Source: Nitrospira tepida
GTDB taxonomy: Bacteria; Nitrospirota; Nitrospiria; Nitrospirales; Nitrospiraceae
Reading direction: 5' to 3'
Assembly: GCF_947241125.1 (NCBI RefSeq)
Contig: NZ_OX365700.1
Coordinates: forward strand, 4,126,461 to 4,190,460
DNA: 64,000 nt
Below the pieces are notes generated by a model. It did not search any database. It saw nothing but the letters and a program-made list of their open reading frames with translations, and was not told the origin of the DNA. Both the position numbers and the translations under genes were made by a program. This document shows positions 51,869 through 63,906 of this stretch, one piece after another; the stretch's first letter is position 1, and every line of letters begins with the position of its first letter.

Positions 51869-53312
51869 CGGGCCGGTCCTCGATCGTGATGCCCTGTGAG
51901 GCGAGGCGTTGTCTGATCTCGTCGGCTTTTTTGAAATCTCGGCGGCGCCTGGCTTCGTTGCGCTCATCGATCTGCTTCTGGATCTCGGCTTCGTTTAAGA
52001 CCACCGATGTCTCGTCCATGGCGGACACATGATCGGAGGCACGGGCTTTGAGCACAGGATTGAACTGCCACCGGTCCAATTGAAAGAGCCCCAATACATC
52101 ACCGAGCCTGGCAAATTCCTGCCGCGCCGCTTGCCGTCCCTCAACCGATAGGCCGTCGGCCATCAGCTTGTTCACTTCATTCCGGAGTTTCTGCATTTCG
52201 GCCAGCGCCGCCGGCGTGTTGAGATCATCGTCCATCGCCTGGGAAAACCCAAGGTGGGCCTGCTCCAACACTGCGCGCAGCGACGTGTCGCCCTGCCCCT
52301 TCACTCTGTCAGCTTCACCCAAGCGATAAAACAAATCATAGAACCCGTTCAAGGCGTTCTTGGCTTCGGTCAAGCTCTGATCCGAAAAGTCGAGCGGGCT
52401 GCGATAGTGCGTCGCCAACAGGAAATAGCGCAGCATCTCCCCCGTCACCTCTTCCGGCCAGTCGGACTTCTCGAAAATTTCCCGGATCGTGAAGAAGTTG
52501 CCCAGCGACTTGGACATCTTCTCCTGATTGATCTGCACAAACCCGTTATGGACCCAGTAACGCGCAAAATCCTTTCCCGTTGATCCGGAGGATTGAGCCA
52601 TTTCGTTTTCATGGTGAGGGAAGATGAGATCCATTCCTCCTCCATGGATATCGAACGTGCCCCCGAGATGCTTCATCGACATGGCGGAACACTCGATGTG
52701 CCAGCCGGGGCGCCCCTGCCCCCACGGACTCTGCCACCAGGGCTCTCCCGGTTTGCTGCTCTTCCACAGGGCAAAGTCCATCGGATGGCGCTTCCGTTCG
52801 TCCACCTCCACGCGGGCACCCGCTTGTAGCTCGGCGAGCTTTCGTTTGGACAGGCGGCCATAGTCCGGATAGCGCTCCACCGAGAAATACACGTCTCCGT
52901 TCACCCGATAGGCCAGGCCCTTCGCCATCAACGTCTCGATCAAGGCGATGATGTCGGCCATGTGCTCCGTGGCCCTGGGCTCTTTCCAAGCCCGCCGGAC
53001 CCCGAGCCGTCCCATATCCTCATAGTATGCCGCAATGTACTTCGCGGTCACCGCGTCGCAACTCACGCCCTGCTCATTTGCTCGTTGGATGATTTTGTCG
53101 TCGACATCTGTGAAGTTCTTCACGAACTCGACGGAGAGACCGGAATATTCCAGGTACCGCCGCAGGACATCGAACACCAACGCGCTGCGCGCATGGCCCA
53201 GATGACAATAGTCGTACACCGTGACGCCGCAGACGTACATCCGCACGACTCCCGGCACAAGAGGTTCGAACACGTCTTTCCGTCCGGACAGCGTGTTGGA
53301 GAGCTTCAACAT
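51843..53312 (-). CDS. cysS: Cysteinyl-tRNA synthetase
   Basis: 489 residues, full length. The class Ia HIGH motif appears as CHLGHARSAL with the first zinc ligand in RMYVCGVTVYDY; WHIECSAMS and DLIFPHHENEMAQS are further zinc-site blocks, and KMSKSLGN is the KMSKS loop. The C-terminal KADEIRQRLASQGITIEDRP is also typical. The reaction is ATP-dependent charging of tRNA-Cys. The gene overlaps rlmB at its 3' end and the DedA gene by seven bases at its 5' end. Confidence 0.97.
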   Translation of the reverse strand: MLKLSNTLSGRKDVFEPLVPGVVRMYVCGVTVYDYCHLGHARSALVFDVLRRYLEYSGLSVEFVKNFTDVDDKIIQRANEQGVSCDAVTAKYIAAYYEDMGRLGVRRAWKEPRATEHMADIIALIETLMAKGLAYRVNGDVYFSVERYPDYGRLSKRKLAELQAGARVEVDERKRHPMDFALWKSSKPGEPWWQSPWGQGRPGWHIECSAMSMKHLGGTFDIHGGGMDLIFPHHENEMAQSSGSTGKDFARYWVHNGFVQINQEKMSKSLGNFFTIREIFEKSDWPEEVTGEMLRYFLLATHYRSPLDFSDQSLTEAKNALNGFYDLFYRLGEADRVKGQGDTSLRAVLEQAHLGFSQAMDDDLNTPAALAEMQKLRNEVNKLMADGLSVEGRQAARQEFARLGDVLGLFQLDRWQFNPVLKARASDHVSAMDETSVVLNEAEIQKQIDERNEARRRRDFKKADEIRQRLASQGITIEDRPDGTSRWKR

Positions 53313-53962
53313 GACGGCGGTTTCGCATCGGCGCCCTGTCCGCGGGCCGGCCAGTGCGACCAGAGAAAATACGCCGCGGCGGCCGCCAGGCAGAGGCCGA
53401 TGACGACATCGATATAATGGAAATGCTCACGCAGATCCGCCCAGTGCTCGCCCATCACGACGCCGATGTAGGCCAACAGAAAACACCAGGGCAGCGCGCC
53501 GATGAACGTGAAGACCACGAAACGCCAAAACGGCATCCGGGCGATCCCCGCCGGCAGGGAAATAAACGTGCGGATCACTGGCAGCATCCGGCTGATCAAC
53601 ACCGCCGCCTCGCCGTACCTGGCAAACCACCGGTCCGCCTGTTCAAGATCCTGCGACCGAATCAATGCGTACCGGCCATACCGTTCCACAATCGGCCGCC
53701 CGCCGAGAAGGCCGACATAGTAGGCCAGCGCCGAGCCGATGACGTTCCCGATCGTCCCGGCCAGCGTCACCCCCCAGAGCGAAAATCGGCCGTCCAGGAC
53801 CAGATAGCCGGCGAACGGCATGATGATCTCGCTGGGCAGGGGAATACAGGCGCTTTCGATCGCCATCGTGACGACGATGCCCGCGTATCCCAACGCGGAA
53901 ATCGTCGCGATGATGAAGCGACTCAACTCCGCCACGACCGCTTCGATCAATTGACCAATCAT
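53306..53962 (-). CDS. DedA-family membrane protein
   Basis: 218 residues from the ATG at 53962, overlapping the surE stop by four bases. The family signatures are ESACIPLPSEIIMPFAGYLV and ISRMLPVIRTFISLPAG. Five or six membrane helices. DedA proteins help recycle undecaprenyl phosphate or move phospholipids across the inner membrane. The overlap with cysS and surE suggests one transcript. Confidence 0.92.
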   Translation of the reverse strand: MIGQLIEAVVAELSRFIIATISALGYAGIVVTMAIESACIPLPSEIIMPFAGYLVLDGRFSLWGVTLAGTIGNVIGSALAYYVGLLGGRPIVERYGRYALIRSQDLEQADRWFARYGEAAVLISRMLPVIRTFISLPAGIARMPFWRFVVFTFIGALPWCFLLAYIGVVMGEHWADLREHFHYIDVVIGLCLAAAAAYFLWSHWPARGQGADAKPPSC

Positions 53963-54768
53963 CGTGTCCTCACCGGCGTCCCGCCGCGGACCGCTCGCGA
54001 TCCCTGCGAAGAGCCCAATCGGCGAAAGTGGTCCCACTGCTGCAACGCTTCAAGCGCTTCCTCGTTGGTCATATCCAAATGCAGCGGCGTGACGGACACG
54101 AACCCCCGCCGAAGCGCGGCGTAATCCGAATCGGCCTGCTTGGTCCAGGTAATCCGCGTTCCCGCGATCCAATAGTATTTCCTGCCGCGCGGGTCGGTCT
54201 TCTCGATAATCGGATTCTCGAAGCGCCGCCGGCTGAGCCTGGTTACGCGGATGCCCTTGATCCCGGCCCGCGGGCGATTGGGGACGTTGACGTTCAGCAA
54301 GGTGCCCGGCGGCAGGCCGTGCCGCAACACGGCCCGCGCCACAACAAGCGCATAGTCGGCGGCCGCCTCAAAGAAAAACCGGTCACGGCCGTCCTGAGAC
54401 ACCGCAATCGACGGAATGCCCAGAATCGCCCCTTCCAACGCGGCGGAAACCGTCCCGGAATAGGTCACGTCGTCCCCCAGGTTCACGCCGCGATTCACCC
54501 CCGAGACCACGAGCGTGGGCGGGCGGCGCAAGACGTGCTTGACGGCGAGATTCACACAGTCGGTGGGCGTCCCGTTGACCGCAAACCACCGGGGCTTGAC
54601 CGGCGTCAACCGAAGCGGTTTATGGAGCGTCAAGGCATGCCCCACGGCAGTGCGCTCCCGATCCGGGGCGATGACCCAGACGGTGCCGAGGCGCGCCAGC
54701 TTGCGGGCCAGCGCCTGGATGCCCGACGATCCGATCCCGTCGTCATTGGTCACCAAAATGGTCATCAT
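53959..54768 (-). CDS. surE: 5'/3'-nucleotidase SurE
   Basis: 269 residues from tandem ATGs at 54768/54765. ILVTNDDGIGSSGIQAL carries the two metal Asp residues; VVSGVNRGVNLGDDVTYSGT holds the remaining site. SurE hydrolyses nucleoside monophosphates and short polyphosphate. An upstream in-frame extension would run into the tRNA gene and is rejected. The first of an overlapping chain surE-dedA-cysS-rlmB. Confidence 0.95.
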   Translation of the reverse strand: MMTILVTNDDGIGSSGIQALARKLARLGTVWVIAPDRERTAVGHALTLHKPLRLTPVKPRWFAVNGTPTDCVNLAVKHVLRRPPTLVVSGVNRGVNLGDDVTYSGTVSAALEGAILGIPSIAVSQDGRDRFFFEAAADYALVVARAVLRHGLPPGTLLNVNVPNRPRAGIKGIRVTRLSRRRFENPIIEKTDPRGRKYYWIAGTRITWTKQADSDYAALRRGFVSVTPLHLDMTNEEALEALQQWDHFRRLGSSQGSRAVRGGTPVRTR

Positions 54769-54792
54769 ACCCCGTCCATCTGGCGTAGGCAC

Positions 54793-54817
54793 AAAAAAAG
54801 CTGCCTGCGGCAGCTTC
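54793..54817 (-). terminator. Rho-independent terminator after tRNA-Pro
   Basis: On the minus strand AAGCTGCC-GCA-GGCAGCTT is followed by seven T. It lies 38 bases after the tRNA and before surE, so it should separate the two transcripts. Confidence 0.88.
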
Positions 54818-54854
54818 CCGGACTCATGGCTCTGCTCTTCCCAATCAGAAAAAA

Positions 54855-54931
54855 TGGTCGGGGCGGCGGGATTTGAACCCACGACCCCTCGCACCCCAAG
54901 CGAGTGCGCTACCGGGCTGCGCCACGCCCCG
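54855..54931 (-). tRNA. tRNA-Pro (anticodon TGG), CCA encoded
   Basis: 77 bases including the encoded CCA. The acceptor stem is CGGGGCG/CGCCCCG with A as discriminator; the anticodon loop reads CTTGGGG, giving anticodon TGG; the T loop is GGTTCAAATCC. All four arms fold normally. Confidence 0.97.
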
Positions 54932-54994
54932 ACCCTATGTTCCGATGACCGATCTTCTCACGCACGCGACATCCGTGGGAGGCTCTGTCCGGCT

Positions 54995-55399
54995 CTAGCT
55001 CCCGTCCGATTTGGAATGGGCCTCCAGCAACCGCAGGATGGCCTGCAGATCGCCTTTCAACCGCGTGGCGATTTCCCGCGGCGTCCGCTTGCCCGGGGTG
55101 TGCCGTCCCTTTCGAGTCCAATACCGTTTCACGCCGGCGATCGTATGGCCTTCCTCGTACAACATCCGTTTGATCTCAAGGACGGTGTCAATATCCCGCT
55201 GCTCATACAACCGTTGGTTGCCGCGGCTTTTCTTCGGCTTGAGAAAACTGAACTCCGACTCCCAGAACCGTAACACATACGCGGGCAATTTGACGATATC
55301 GCTGACCTCGCCGATTTTGTAGAAGATTTTGGTGCCCAGTCTGGGGCTGCCCGACGTCAGCGTTCGGCGTGTCGCTGGGAGTGCCGTTCTCAATTCCAC
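54995..55399 (-). CDS. MerR-family transcriptional regulator
   Basis: 134 residues. The winged-helix domain has [20 protein letters not shown] and [19 protein letters not shown], the MerR hallmark, with [13 protein letters not shown] after it. No C-terminal metal or drug pocket exists, as in the short HspR-like MerR proteins paired with IHF genes. Its GTG start shares the final G of the IHF stop (TAGTG), so expression follows IHF. Target genes are not evident. Confidence 0.9.
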   Translation of the reverse strand: MELRTALPATRRTLTSGSPRLGTKIFYKIGEVSDIVKLPAYVLRFWESEFSFLKPKKSRGNQRLYEQRDIDTVLEIKRMLYEEGHTIAGVKRYWTRKGRHTPGKRTPREIATRLKGDLQAILRLLEAHSKSDGS

Positions 55400-55674
55400 T
55401 AGGAGTTCACGTATTTTTTGAACACTTGACTGGGCCGGAAGGTGACGACGCGACGGGGCGTAATGCCAATCTCTTCGCCGGTCCGCGGATTCCGCCCTTT
55501 CCGCGGCCCTTTGCTTCGCACGATGAAGTTGCCAAATCCCGCGATCTTGACCGATTCGCCCTTTTGAAGCACCGACTTCAACAAATTCAGGATGAGTTCG
55601 ACAATGTCGGCCGCGTCATTCTTCGGGATGCCGACCTGTTTGAAGATCTCGTTCGCAATATCGGATTTTCTCAT
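55399..55674 (-). CDS. Integration host factor alpha / HU-family DNA-bending protein
   Basis: 91 residues. The body matches HU/IHF with GFGNFIVRSKGPRKGRNPRT (the beta-arm that inserts into the minor groove) and FRPSQVFKKYVNS. The GEEIGITPRRVVTFR segment favours IHF alpha over HU. It bends DNA for recombination, replication and, notably, sigma-54 promoters, one of which may occur near 44 kb. Co-transcribed with the merR gene. Confidence 0.93.
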   Translation of the reverse strand: MRKSDIANEIFKQVGIPKNDAADIVELILNLLKSVLQKGESVKIAGFGNFIVRSKGPRKGRNPRTGEEIGITPRRVVTFRPSQVFKKYVNS

Positions 55675-55814
55675 GCGACCTCCGGCAGCCGGTTCTGGGT
55701 CATCTCACAGGAACGCGATACGCAGGATGGAATCAAGCCAGAGAAGACTGATATGAATTCTGCATAAGTTACGCGAGGTTACCAAGTCTGTCAAGCTGTC
55801 ATTCCGCACCCTGC

Positions 55815-57470
<1,656 letters not shown>

Positions 57471-57496
57471 AATCGTGGCTCAGTGTACCCTGCGGA

Positions 57497-57518
57497 AGAG
57501 GCCGCCTGCCAGGCCTCT
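57497..57518. repeat. Hairpin between lysC and cimA
   Basis: AGAGGCC (57497-57503) pairs with GGCCTCT (57512-57518) across an 8-base loop in the 57-bp spacer. No T run follows on either strand, so it may adjust messenger stability or cimA expression rather than stop transcription. Confidence 0.5.
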
Positions 57519-57527
57519 CCGGATTCT

Positions 57528-58757
57528 TCAGGCTCCGACGCGCGCCGCGTCCAGCCCGAAGGCGGAGTGCAGGGCGCGCATCGCCAACTCCATGTACTTT
57601 TCCTCGACGACGCAGGAAATCTTGATCTCCGATGTGCTGATCATCATGATGTTGATCCCTTCGCGGGACAGCACCTCGAACATTTTAGCCGCCACGCCGG
57701 AATGGGAGCGCATGCCTACCCCCACCAGCGAAACCTTTGCCATTGCTTCCGTCACCGCGACGGATTTGGCGTCGATCTCCTTGGCGATCCGCTGGACCAG
57801 ATCGACGGCCTTGGCCAGGTCCGCGCGTGGGACGGTGAAGGAGATGTCCGTCAGGGAGCCCTGGCTCACGTTCTGGATGATCATATCGACCACGATGTTG
57901 GCCTGTGCCACAGGTCCAAAGATCTTCGCCGCGATCCCAGGACGGTCCGGCACCCCGACGATCGTGAGCTTGGCTTGATGGCGGTCTCCGCTCACTCCCG
58001 AGACCATGACCCGTTCCATATCCTCGTCTTCACGTGTCACGAGCGTCCCCTTTCCCTCTATAAAGCTCGACTGGACTTCGACGGGCACGTTGAATTTGGC
58101 GGCGAACTCGACCGATCGGCTCTGAAGCACTTTCGCGCCCAGGCTTGCCAATTCCAGCATCTCTTCATAAGAAACCCGATCCAGCCGCCTGGCGGCCGGC
58201 ACGACATTGGGGTCGGCCGTGTAGACGCCGTCGACGTCGGTAAAAATAATGCATCGGTCGGCCTTGAGCGCCCCGGCCAGCGCCACAGCCGTCAAGTCCG
58301 ACCCTCCGCGGCCCAGCGTTGTCACGTCGGATCGCGCATTGATCCCCTGAAACCCCGCCACGATGGGAATGACCCCCTCCGCGATGGCCTCCTTGATCCG
58401 CTCGGCCGTCACCCTCGTGATGCGCGCCTTGGTGTGGGAACTGTCCGTCATGATCCCGACCTGTCTCCCCGTAAACGAGCGGGCATTGATCCCCCGCCCC
58501 TGTAGCTCCATGGCGAGCAGCGCGATCGTGACGCGCTCTCCGGTCGAGAGCAACACGTCCAGCTCCCGCTCGTCCGGATGGGCGGTCACCTCCCTGGCGA
58601 GACGGATCAGCCGATCGGTCTCTCCGCTCATGGCGGACAGCACGACGACCACATCGTGTCCCTCGCCCTTGGCCTTCGCCACCCGGTCCGCCACGCGATG
58701 GATCCGTTCCACGGTGCCCACCGACGTGCCGCCATATTTGTGCACGAGCAGCGCCAT
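57528..58757 (-). CDS. lysC: Aspartate kinase
   Basis: 409 residues, monofunctional. The kinase domain begins [17 protein letters not shown] and includes [13 protein letters not shown]. Two ACT domains follow (about 265-330 and 345-405, the latter [19 protein letters not shown]), the feedback site for lysine or threonine. It makes aspartyl phosphate, the first step toward lysine, methionine and threonine. It is six bases downstream of the apgM-like gene in the threonine block. Confidence 0.96.
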   Translation of the reverse strand: MALLVHKYGGTSVGTVERIHRVADRVAKAKGEGHDVVVVLSAMSGETDRLIRLAREVTAHPDERELDVLLSTGERVTIALLAMELQGRGINARSFTGRQVGIMTDSSHTKARITRVTAERIKEAIAEGVIPIVAGFQGINARSDVTTLGRGGSDLTAVALAGALKADRCIIFTDVDGVYTADPNVVPAARRLDRVSYEEMLELASLGAKVLQSRSVEFAAKFNVPVEVQSSFIEGKGTLVTREDEDMERVMVSGVSGDRHQAKLTIVGVPDRPGIAAKIFGPVAQANIVVDMIIQNVSQGSLTDISFTVPRADLAKAVDLVQRIAKEIDAKSVAVTEAMAKVSLVGVGMRSHSGVAAKMFEVLSREGINIMMISTSEIKISCVVEEKYMELAMRALHSAFGLDAARVGA

Positions 58758-58762
58758 AGTGG

Positions 58763-60007
58763 CTACCGTTTCAACAGCCGCGCGAGCAGTCGCAACCCAT
58801 CGCGCGGAGGCGCGCCCGGTTGGGTCGCGTGGGTTTCGTCAAATCCGACGCCCGCCGACCCCTCACCCTGTTGCGACGTATCGAGTAGGGCTGCAAGCGC
58901 CTGATAGCTCGGAGGCTTCTGTTCGGTCAATTGCTCCGACTGGTCGCAGACTACGAGCAGACGGGACGGCCCGTTCTGCGTCAGTTCCTCCAGTAGCGGC
59001 CCAACCAGATCCTGATCAAATGCCGACACCGCCTTGGCCTTGCCCTGCTCATCCGAATCCGGCGAGGCCAGATCGGCCAAGCTCACGTGGAGATAGACCA
59101 AGTCTTTCCGTGACAATTCCGCCAGGGCGCGTTGCCGGAGAAGCGGCAAGCCAGCCGGGCCTTCCTGCGCCCCATCCACATCCACCGCCTCGAATCCCGC
59201 GCAAATGCCCAATCCGCGATGAAGGGTGCTCAACGCGACCATCGAACCGGTGATCCCGAACCGTTCCGTGACCGGAGGCCACAGGGGAGCGCGCCCCTGC
59301 CCCCACAACCAGAGGCAGTTGGCGGTCTTCAAGCCGGCGTCGCGCCGATCCAGATTGACGGGATGGTCGCGCAGAATAATCATCGAAGCGTCCATCAGCT
59401 TGCGCAGAATATCCGCTCCATCCCCGGTCGGCAGATACTCCCCGATCTGATGTCCCTCCACGGCCTTGGGATTGTGGCAGACGGCCCGGGCCTTGCCATT
59501 GACCCAGACCATGAAATGTTCGTGGCGGTCGCCGGGATAAAACTGGATCGTCTCGGACCCCACCTGTTCATTGAGGGCATCGATCAGTTCGCGCGCCTCA
59601 TCGGTTTCGATTCCACCCGCTCTGGCGTCCTCCAGCACCGCCTGCGGACTCAGTTTCTTGGGATCGGCGGAGGCGGCTCGGCTGGCCTGGGGCTGGTCGG
59701 CCCGCATCGTGACCAGGTTGCATCGGTAGACGACATCCTGTTCCCCCACTGTGATGCCGAGGCCTGCGGCTTCCAGCGGCGCCGGTCCCGTCGAGTATTT
59801 GTGCGGATCGTATCCAAGAATTGTCAGCCCGGTCAGCTCGCCGGTCGGCGCCATCCCTTCGGACGGAATCGCCGCCCATCCGAATTCACCACAGCGCGCA
59901 ATGCGATCGAGATTGGGCGTCTTGGCCACCTCGAGCACCGATTTCCCCGCTAATCCCGGCTGAGGTCCGTCCGCAAACCCTTCTGCGTGGAGTATCAGAT
60001 ATTTCAT
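58763..60007 (-). CDS. Phosphoglycerate mutase / proposed homoserine kinase-like protein (apgM family) with a degenerate metal site
   Basis: 414 residues from the ATG at 60007. The full length aligns with the cofactor-independent mutase family: [63 protein letters not shown]. Relatives between lysC and thrC have been proposed as homoserine kinases in genomes without ThrB, which fits this position. However, residues that bind the two metals look lost: DGMAD reads EGFAD, GSD reads PTG, DEAGH reads DLASP and DH reads DQ. A non-catalytic or altered function is possible. Comparison is from memory of the family. Confidence 0.75.
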   Translation of the reverse strand: MKYLILHAEGFADGPQPGLAGKSVLEVAKTPNLDRIARCGEFGWAAIPSEGMAPTGELTGLTILGYDPHKYSTGPAPLEAAGLGITVGEQDVVYRCNLVTMRADQPQASRAASADPKKLSPQAVLEDARAGGIETDEARELIDALNEQVGSETIQFYPGDRHEHFMVWVNGKARAVCHNPKAVEGHQIGEYLPTGDGADILRKLMDASMIILRDHPVNLDRRDAGLKTANCLWLWGQGRAPLWPPVTERFGITGSMVALSTLHRGLGICAGFEAVDVDGAQEGPAGLPLLRQRALAELSRKDLVYLHVSLADLASPDSDEQGKAKAVSAFDQDLVGPLLEELTQNGPSRLLVVCDQSEQLTEQKPPSYQALAALLDTSQQGEGSAGVGFDETHATQPGAPPRDGLRLLARLLKR

Positions 60008-60027
60008 AGGCTGTGATCCGCCGTCCT

Positions 60028-61086
60028 TCACAACCGGAGCAACCGCGCAACCTCCTCACGGTTGGCCTTGACCGTCACCGGCTGAACGGACACACCCATG
60101 GCGGTATCCGGGTCCTTGAGCCCATGGCCCGTGAGCGTGCAAACCACCACCGCTCCCTCCGGCAGCGCCTTGTTCCGCCACAATTTGGCCACGCCGGCCA
60201 CAGAGGCGGCCGAGGCCGGCTCGCAGAAGACTCCCTCTTCGCGGGCCACCAGTTTATAGGCGTCCAGAATCTCTTCATCGGTCACCATGTCGATCAAGCC
60301 GGAGGACTCCTCCACCGCCGCCAACGCTCCCTGCCAACTGGCCGGGTTGCCGATCCGGATGGCCGTGGCGATCGTCTGCGGCTGCTCAACGATATGGCCG
60401 AGCACGATCGGCGCCGCGCCCGCTGCTTGAAATCCGACCATGCGCGGGCGTCGCGTCGTTTGTCCCGCGCGGTGATACTCGCAATAGCCGCGCCAGTAGG
60501 CCGTGATGTTTCCCGCATTGCCCACCGGCAACGCATGGATCGTCGGAGGCTCCCCCAACTGATCACAGACCTCCATGGCCGCGGTCTTTTGGCCCTCGAT
60601 CCGGAACGGATTGATGGAATTGACCAGTTCGATCGGCTGCGTCGCCGCCAACTCCTTCACGATCGTCAAGGCCTGATCAAAATTCCCTTCGATTTGGATC
60701 ACGACCGCGTGGTGCATCATCGCTTGAGACAACTTGCCCAGCGCGATCTTCCCGGCCGGAATGAGCACATAGACAGCAAGGCCGGCGCGCGCGCCATAGG
60801 CCGACGCGGAGGCCGACGTGTTGCCGGTGGAGGCGCAGATCACCGCTTTGGAGCCGGCCTCGACCGCCTTGGAGATCGCCAAGGTCATGCCGCGATCCTT
60901 GAACGATCCCGTGGGATTGGCCCCTTCGAACTTCAGATAGAGGCGGGCGCCGGGAGCCACTCGCGCGGCCAATCGGCCGGCTTCGATAAGCGGAGTATTC
61001 CCTTCTCCCAACGTGATCACGGGGGTGCGGTCCGTGACAGGAAGGAATTTACGGTATTCTTCGATCAGGCCGCGCCAGCGAGGCAT
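60028..61086 (-). CDS. thrC: Threonine synthase
   Basis: 352 residues, the short bacterial type. The PLP lysine is in NPTGSFKDRGMTLA; ASTGNTSASASAYGARAG forms the phosphate cradle and GNAGNITAYWRGYCEY the second glycine loop. It converts O-phosphohomoserine to threonine, so a homoserine-phosphorylating enzyme must exist. It lies between hom (45 bp upstream) and the apgM-like gene, which is 20 bp downstream. Confidence 0.96.
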   Translation of the reverse strand: MPRWRGLIEEYRKFLPVTDRTPVITLGEGNTPLIEAGRLAARVAPGARLYLKFEGANPTGSFKDRGMTLAISKAVEAGSKAVICASTGNTSASASAYGARAGLAVYVLIPAGKIALGKLSQAMMHHAVVIQIEGNFDQALTIVKELAATQPIELVNSINPFRIEGQKTAAMEVCDQLGEPPTIHALPVGNAGNITAYWRGYCEYHRAGQTTRRPRMVGFQAAGAAPIVLGHIVEQPQTIATAIRIGNPASWQGALAAVEESSGLIDMVTDEEILDAYKLVAREEGVFCEPASAASVAGVAKLWRNKALPEGAVVVCTLTGHGLKDPDTAMGVSVQPVTVKANREEVARLLRL

Positions 61087-61131
61087 GTCCGTCAGGCTTT
61101 CATCCGTGGAACAGGTCGAGAGACGGGTTTC

Positions 61132-62445
61132 CTATTCGTCCGGACCTTCAACGCGGATCAACATCGGCGGCTCCGACACGAACGACATCCGTCCGATCTT
61201 GCGCAACGCGGTTTGCACGGACCGCTCGGCGGCCTGGTGCGTCCGGATGACCACCGGGACCGTTTGTCCCTCTTTCCGCCCCTGTTGCAGAACGGAGGAG
61301 ATGCTAATGCCATGTTGGCCAAGCACCCCCGCAATCTGCGACAAGACGCCGGGGCGATCCACGACCATGAACCGCAGATAATAAAGGGATTCAATGTCGG
61401 CCATGGGCCGCACGCGAAGCGGACGCCGCTGGTCCGGCTGGAAGGACGCGGCAGGCACGCGCCCGACGCCGCCCGTCACAAGGTTGCGCGCAATGGAGAG
61501 AATGTCGCTGACGACCGCGCTCCCGGTCGGCATGGAACCGGCCCCTTGTCCATGGAGCATCACGTCGCCAACCGCATCGCCGACCACTTGAATGGCATTG
61601 TAGACGCCGTGCACCTGCGCGATCGGGGACGAAACTGGAATCATGGTCGGGTGCACTCGCGCTTCAATCTCTCCTTCCATCAATTTGGCGATGCCGAGCA
61701 ACTTGATGACGTACCCGAATTCTTTCGCATAGGCGATGTCGAGCGGCGTCAGCTTCGTGATGCCTTCCGTGTAAATATCTTTGACGTCGACCGGCGTCCC
61801 ATAGGCCAGGCTCACCATGATCGCGAGCTTGTGGACGGAATCGATCCCCTCCACATCGAACGTCGGGTCCGCCTCCGCGTAGCCGGCCCGCTTGGACTCC
61901 TCCAGCACCTCTTCGAAGGCCAGTCCTTCCTGGGTCATCCGGGTGAGGATGTAATTCGAGGTGCCGTTGATGATGCCGTAGATCGACAGGATGCGATTGG
62001 CCGCCAACCCCTCGGTCAGCGCGCGGATAATGGGAATGCCTCCGCCCACGCTGGCCTCGAAGGCCAAATCCACCTTCTGGCGGCTGGCCGCTTGGTACAG
62101 CTCTTCCCCATGAACGGCCAGCAAGGCCTTATTCGCGGTGACCACCTGCTTGCCCTTAGCGATGGCTTCGAGAATGAGGTGCTTCGCGACCTCGTAGCCT
62201 CCGATCAACTCGACCACGATATCGACGTCAGGATCGTCCAACACCTGGCGGCTGTCCTGCGTCAACATTCCCGCAGGGAGCGACAGGCCTCGGTCCCGCG
62301 CCACATCCAGGTCCGCAATCCGGATCAGTTCCACCGGCACGCCGACGCGGCGGCGGATCAAGCCCGCGTTGTCCAGCAGAATTCTGGCTACGCCGGTCCC
62401 GACCGTGCCGAATCCAACGATGCCGACTCCCACCCGCGACTTCAC
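61132..62445 (-). CDS. hom: Homoserine dehydrogenase
   Basis: 437 residues. The NAD(P) domain is [19 protein letters not shown]; the catalytic part has [14 protein letters not shown] and [21 protein letters not shown]-terminal ACT domain ([20 protein letters not shown]) gives feedback control. It reduces aspartate semialdehyde to homoserine. Its start overlaps the aminotransferase stop by four bases, so the two are coupled. Confidence 0.96.
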   Translation of the reverse strand: MKSRVGVGIVGFGTVGTGVARILLDNAGLIRRRVGVPVELIRIADLDVARDRGLSLPAGMLTQDSRQVLDDPDVDIVVELIGGYEVAKHLILEAIAKGKQVVTANKALLAVHGEELYQAASRQKVDLAFEASVGGGIPIIRALTEGLAANRILSIYGIINGTSNYILTRMTQEGLAFEEVLEESKRAGYAEADPTFDVEGIDSVHKLAIMVSLAYGTPVDVKDIYTEGITKLTPLDIAYAKEFGYVIKLLGIAKLMEGEIEARVHPTMIPVSSPIAQVHGVYNAIQVVGDAVGDVMLHGQGAGSMPTGSAVVSDILSIARNLVTGGVGRVPAASFQPDQRRPLRVRPMADIESLYYLRFMVVDRPGVLSQIAGVLGQHGISISSVLQQGRKEGQTVPVVIRTHQAAERSVQTALRKIGRMSFVSEPPMLIRVEGPDE

Positions 62446-63632
62446 GGCTCAGGCCCTTCCAGCTTCAACGCCCGCTTGATCCCCCGCACCGCTTGCCTGG
62501 TCCGGTGCTCATTCTCGACCAGCGCAAACCGGACGTATTCGTCCCCGCCCTCCCCGAAGCCGATGCCGGGCGAAACGGCGACCTTCGCCTCGCGCAACAA
62601 CAGCTTGGAAAATTCCAGCGATCCCATGGCGCGATAGGCCGGAGGAATGCGGGCCCAGACGAACATGGTGGCCCGTGGCAGATCGACCGCCCATCCAATT
62701 CGGTTCAGCCCGTTCACCAGCACATTGCGCCGCTTTTGATAGCGTTGGACCGTTTCTTTGACGCACTCCTGCGGACCGTTGAGCGCGATGATGCTCGCGA
62801 TCTGCAACGGCTGAAAGATCCCGTAATCCAAGTAGCTCTTGATCTTGCCTAACGCCCCGACGATCTCCCGATTCCCCACGCAGAACCCCACGCGCCAGCC
62901 CGGCATGTTGTAGCTCTTGGACAGGGTGTAAAACTCCACCCCTACGTCCTTGGCCTCGGGAATTTGCAACAAGCTGGGCGCCTTGTACCCGTCGAATACG
63001 ATATCCGCGTAGGCCAGGTCATGAATCACGATCAGATTGTGCTCCTTGGCGAACACGACGATCTTTTTAAAAAACTCCAGGTCCACGACCGCGGTCGTCG
63101 GATTGTGCGGAAAGTTGATGACCAGCACCTTGGGTCGCGGCAGCGTTTGCTTATAGGCCTGCAACAGATCCGAGAAAAAGTCGCTGTCCGGACGGAGAGG
63201 AACGCCGCGCACTTCGCCGCCTGCAATGATCACGCTGTACATGTGAATGGGATAGGTCGGGGTCGGGGTCAGGACGACGTCGCCCGGCCCCAGCATAGCC
63301 AGCGCCAGGTGCGCGATCCCTTCCTTGGACCCGATCGTGACGATCGCCTCCGTCTCGGGGTCCAGCTCGACGTCGTAGTTTCGCCGGTACCAGGCCGTGA
63401 TCGCATGGCGGAGCTTGGTGATGCCGCGGGACGCCGAGTAGCGATGGTTGGTCCCCTTTCGCGAGGCCTCGATCATCTTCTCGACGATATGCGCGGGCGT
63501 CGGTTGGTCCGGATTGCCCATGCCGAAGTCGATGATGTCTTCCCCGCGGCGCCGGGCCTCCTGCTTGAGGGTTTGGACCTGAGCAAAGACGTAGGGAGGT
63601 AATCGCTTGAGACGAGGAAAACTATCGAACAT
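62442..63632 (-). CDS. alaC: PLP-dependent aminotransferase, AlaC (alanine transaminase) type
   Basis: 396 residues, fold type [20 protein letters not shown] and [16 protein letters not shown] are the substrate-side blocks, and [19 protein letters not shown] holds the PLP lysine. Blocks such as [20 protein letters not shown] agree with the AlaC/YfdZ group rather than with aspartate or LL-diaminopimelate transaminases, though these are neighbours in the family. First gene of the block hom-thrC-apgM-lysC. Substrate is inferred. Confidence 0.88.
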   Translation of the reverse strand: MFDSFPRLKRLPPYVFAQVQTLKQEARRRGEDIIDFGMGNPDQPTPAHIVEKMIEASRKGTNHRYSASRGITKLRHAITAWYRRNYDVELDPETEAIVTIGSKEGIAHLALAMLGPGDVVLTPTPTYPIHMYSVIIAGGEVRGVPLRPDSDFFSDLLQAYKQTLPRPKVLVINFPHNPTTAVVDLEFFKKIVVFAKEHNLIVIHDLAYADIVFDGYKAPSLLQIPEAKDVGVEFYTLSKSYNMPGWRVGFCVGNREIVGALGKIKSYLDYGIFQPLQIASIIALNGPQECVKETVQRYQKRRNVLVNGLNRIGWAVDLPRATMFVWARIPPAYRAMGSLEFSKLLLREAKVAVSPGIGFGEGGDEYVRFALVENEHRTRQAVRGIKRALKLEGPEP

Positions 63633-63846
63633 GGTGATGCCGTTTCAATGCCCTCATGTTGCTGGCCCGAATGGAATGTGAAGGGGTCATTCTAGAGAAC
63701 CCGCGGGATATAGTCAATTTTCACAAGACCTTACACTGCGGCTCCCGTCGGATACCCGGCCCGCTCAGTTCGATGTAATCGGGGGCCGCCTGCTTGCCGG
63801 GAGGGGGTATCTCTATGCCATAATGCGCCCGCTTCTCAATAGGCTC

Positions 63847-63876
63847 TCACGGCTGCCGTGAAGTCCTTCCGAAGGC
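63847..63876. repeat. Two short palindromes in the pdxJ leader
   Basis: TCACGGC-T-GCCGTGA (63847-63861) and CCTTC-C-GAAGG (63866-63876) lie 46 and 31 bases before the pdxJ start. A CATAAT -10-like hexamer lies near 63818 with TTGCCG 19 bases upstream, so they would fall in the leader or operator region. Confidence 0.4.
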
Positions 63877-63906
63877 CTTTCCAACCTGAGAATCCCAGGA
63901 GGTGTT

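Noticed and set aside
54769-54894. Extended SurE start
   Set aside because: The extension reads through the tRNA-Pro gene and its terminator.
60013-62637. An 874-codon open frame on the plus strand
   Set aside because: It is antisense to hom and thrC, whose proteins have clear conserved motifs; the frame is open only because of G+C-rich codon bias.
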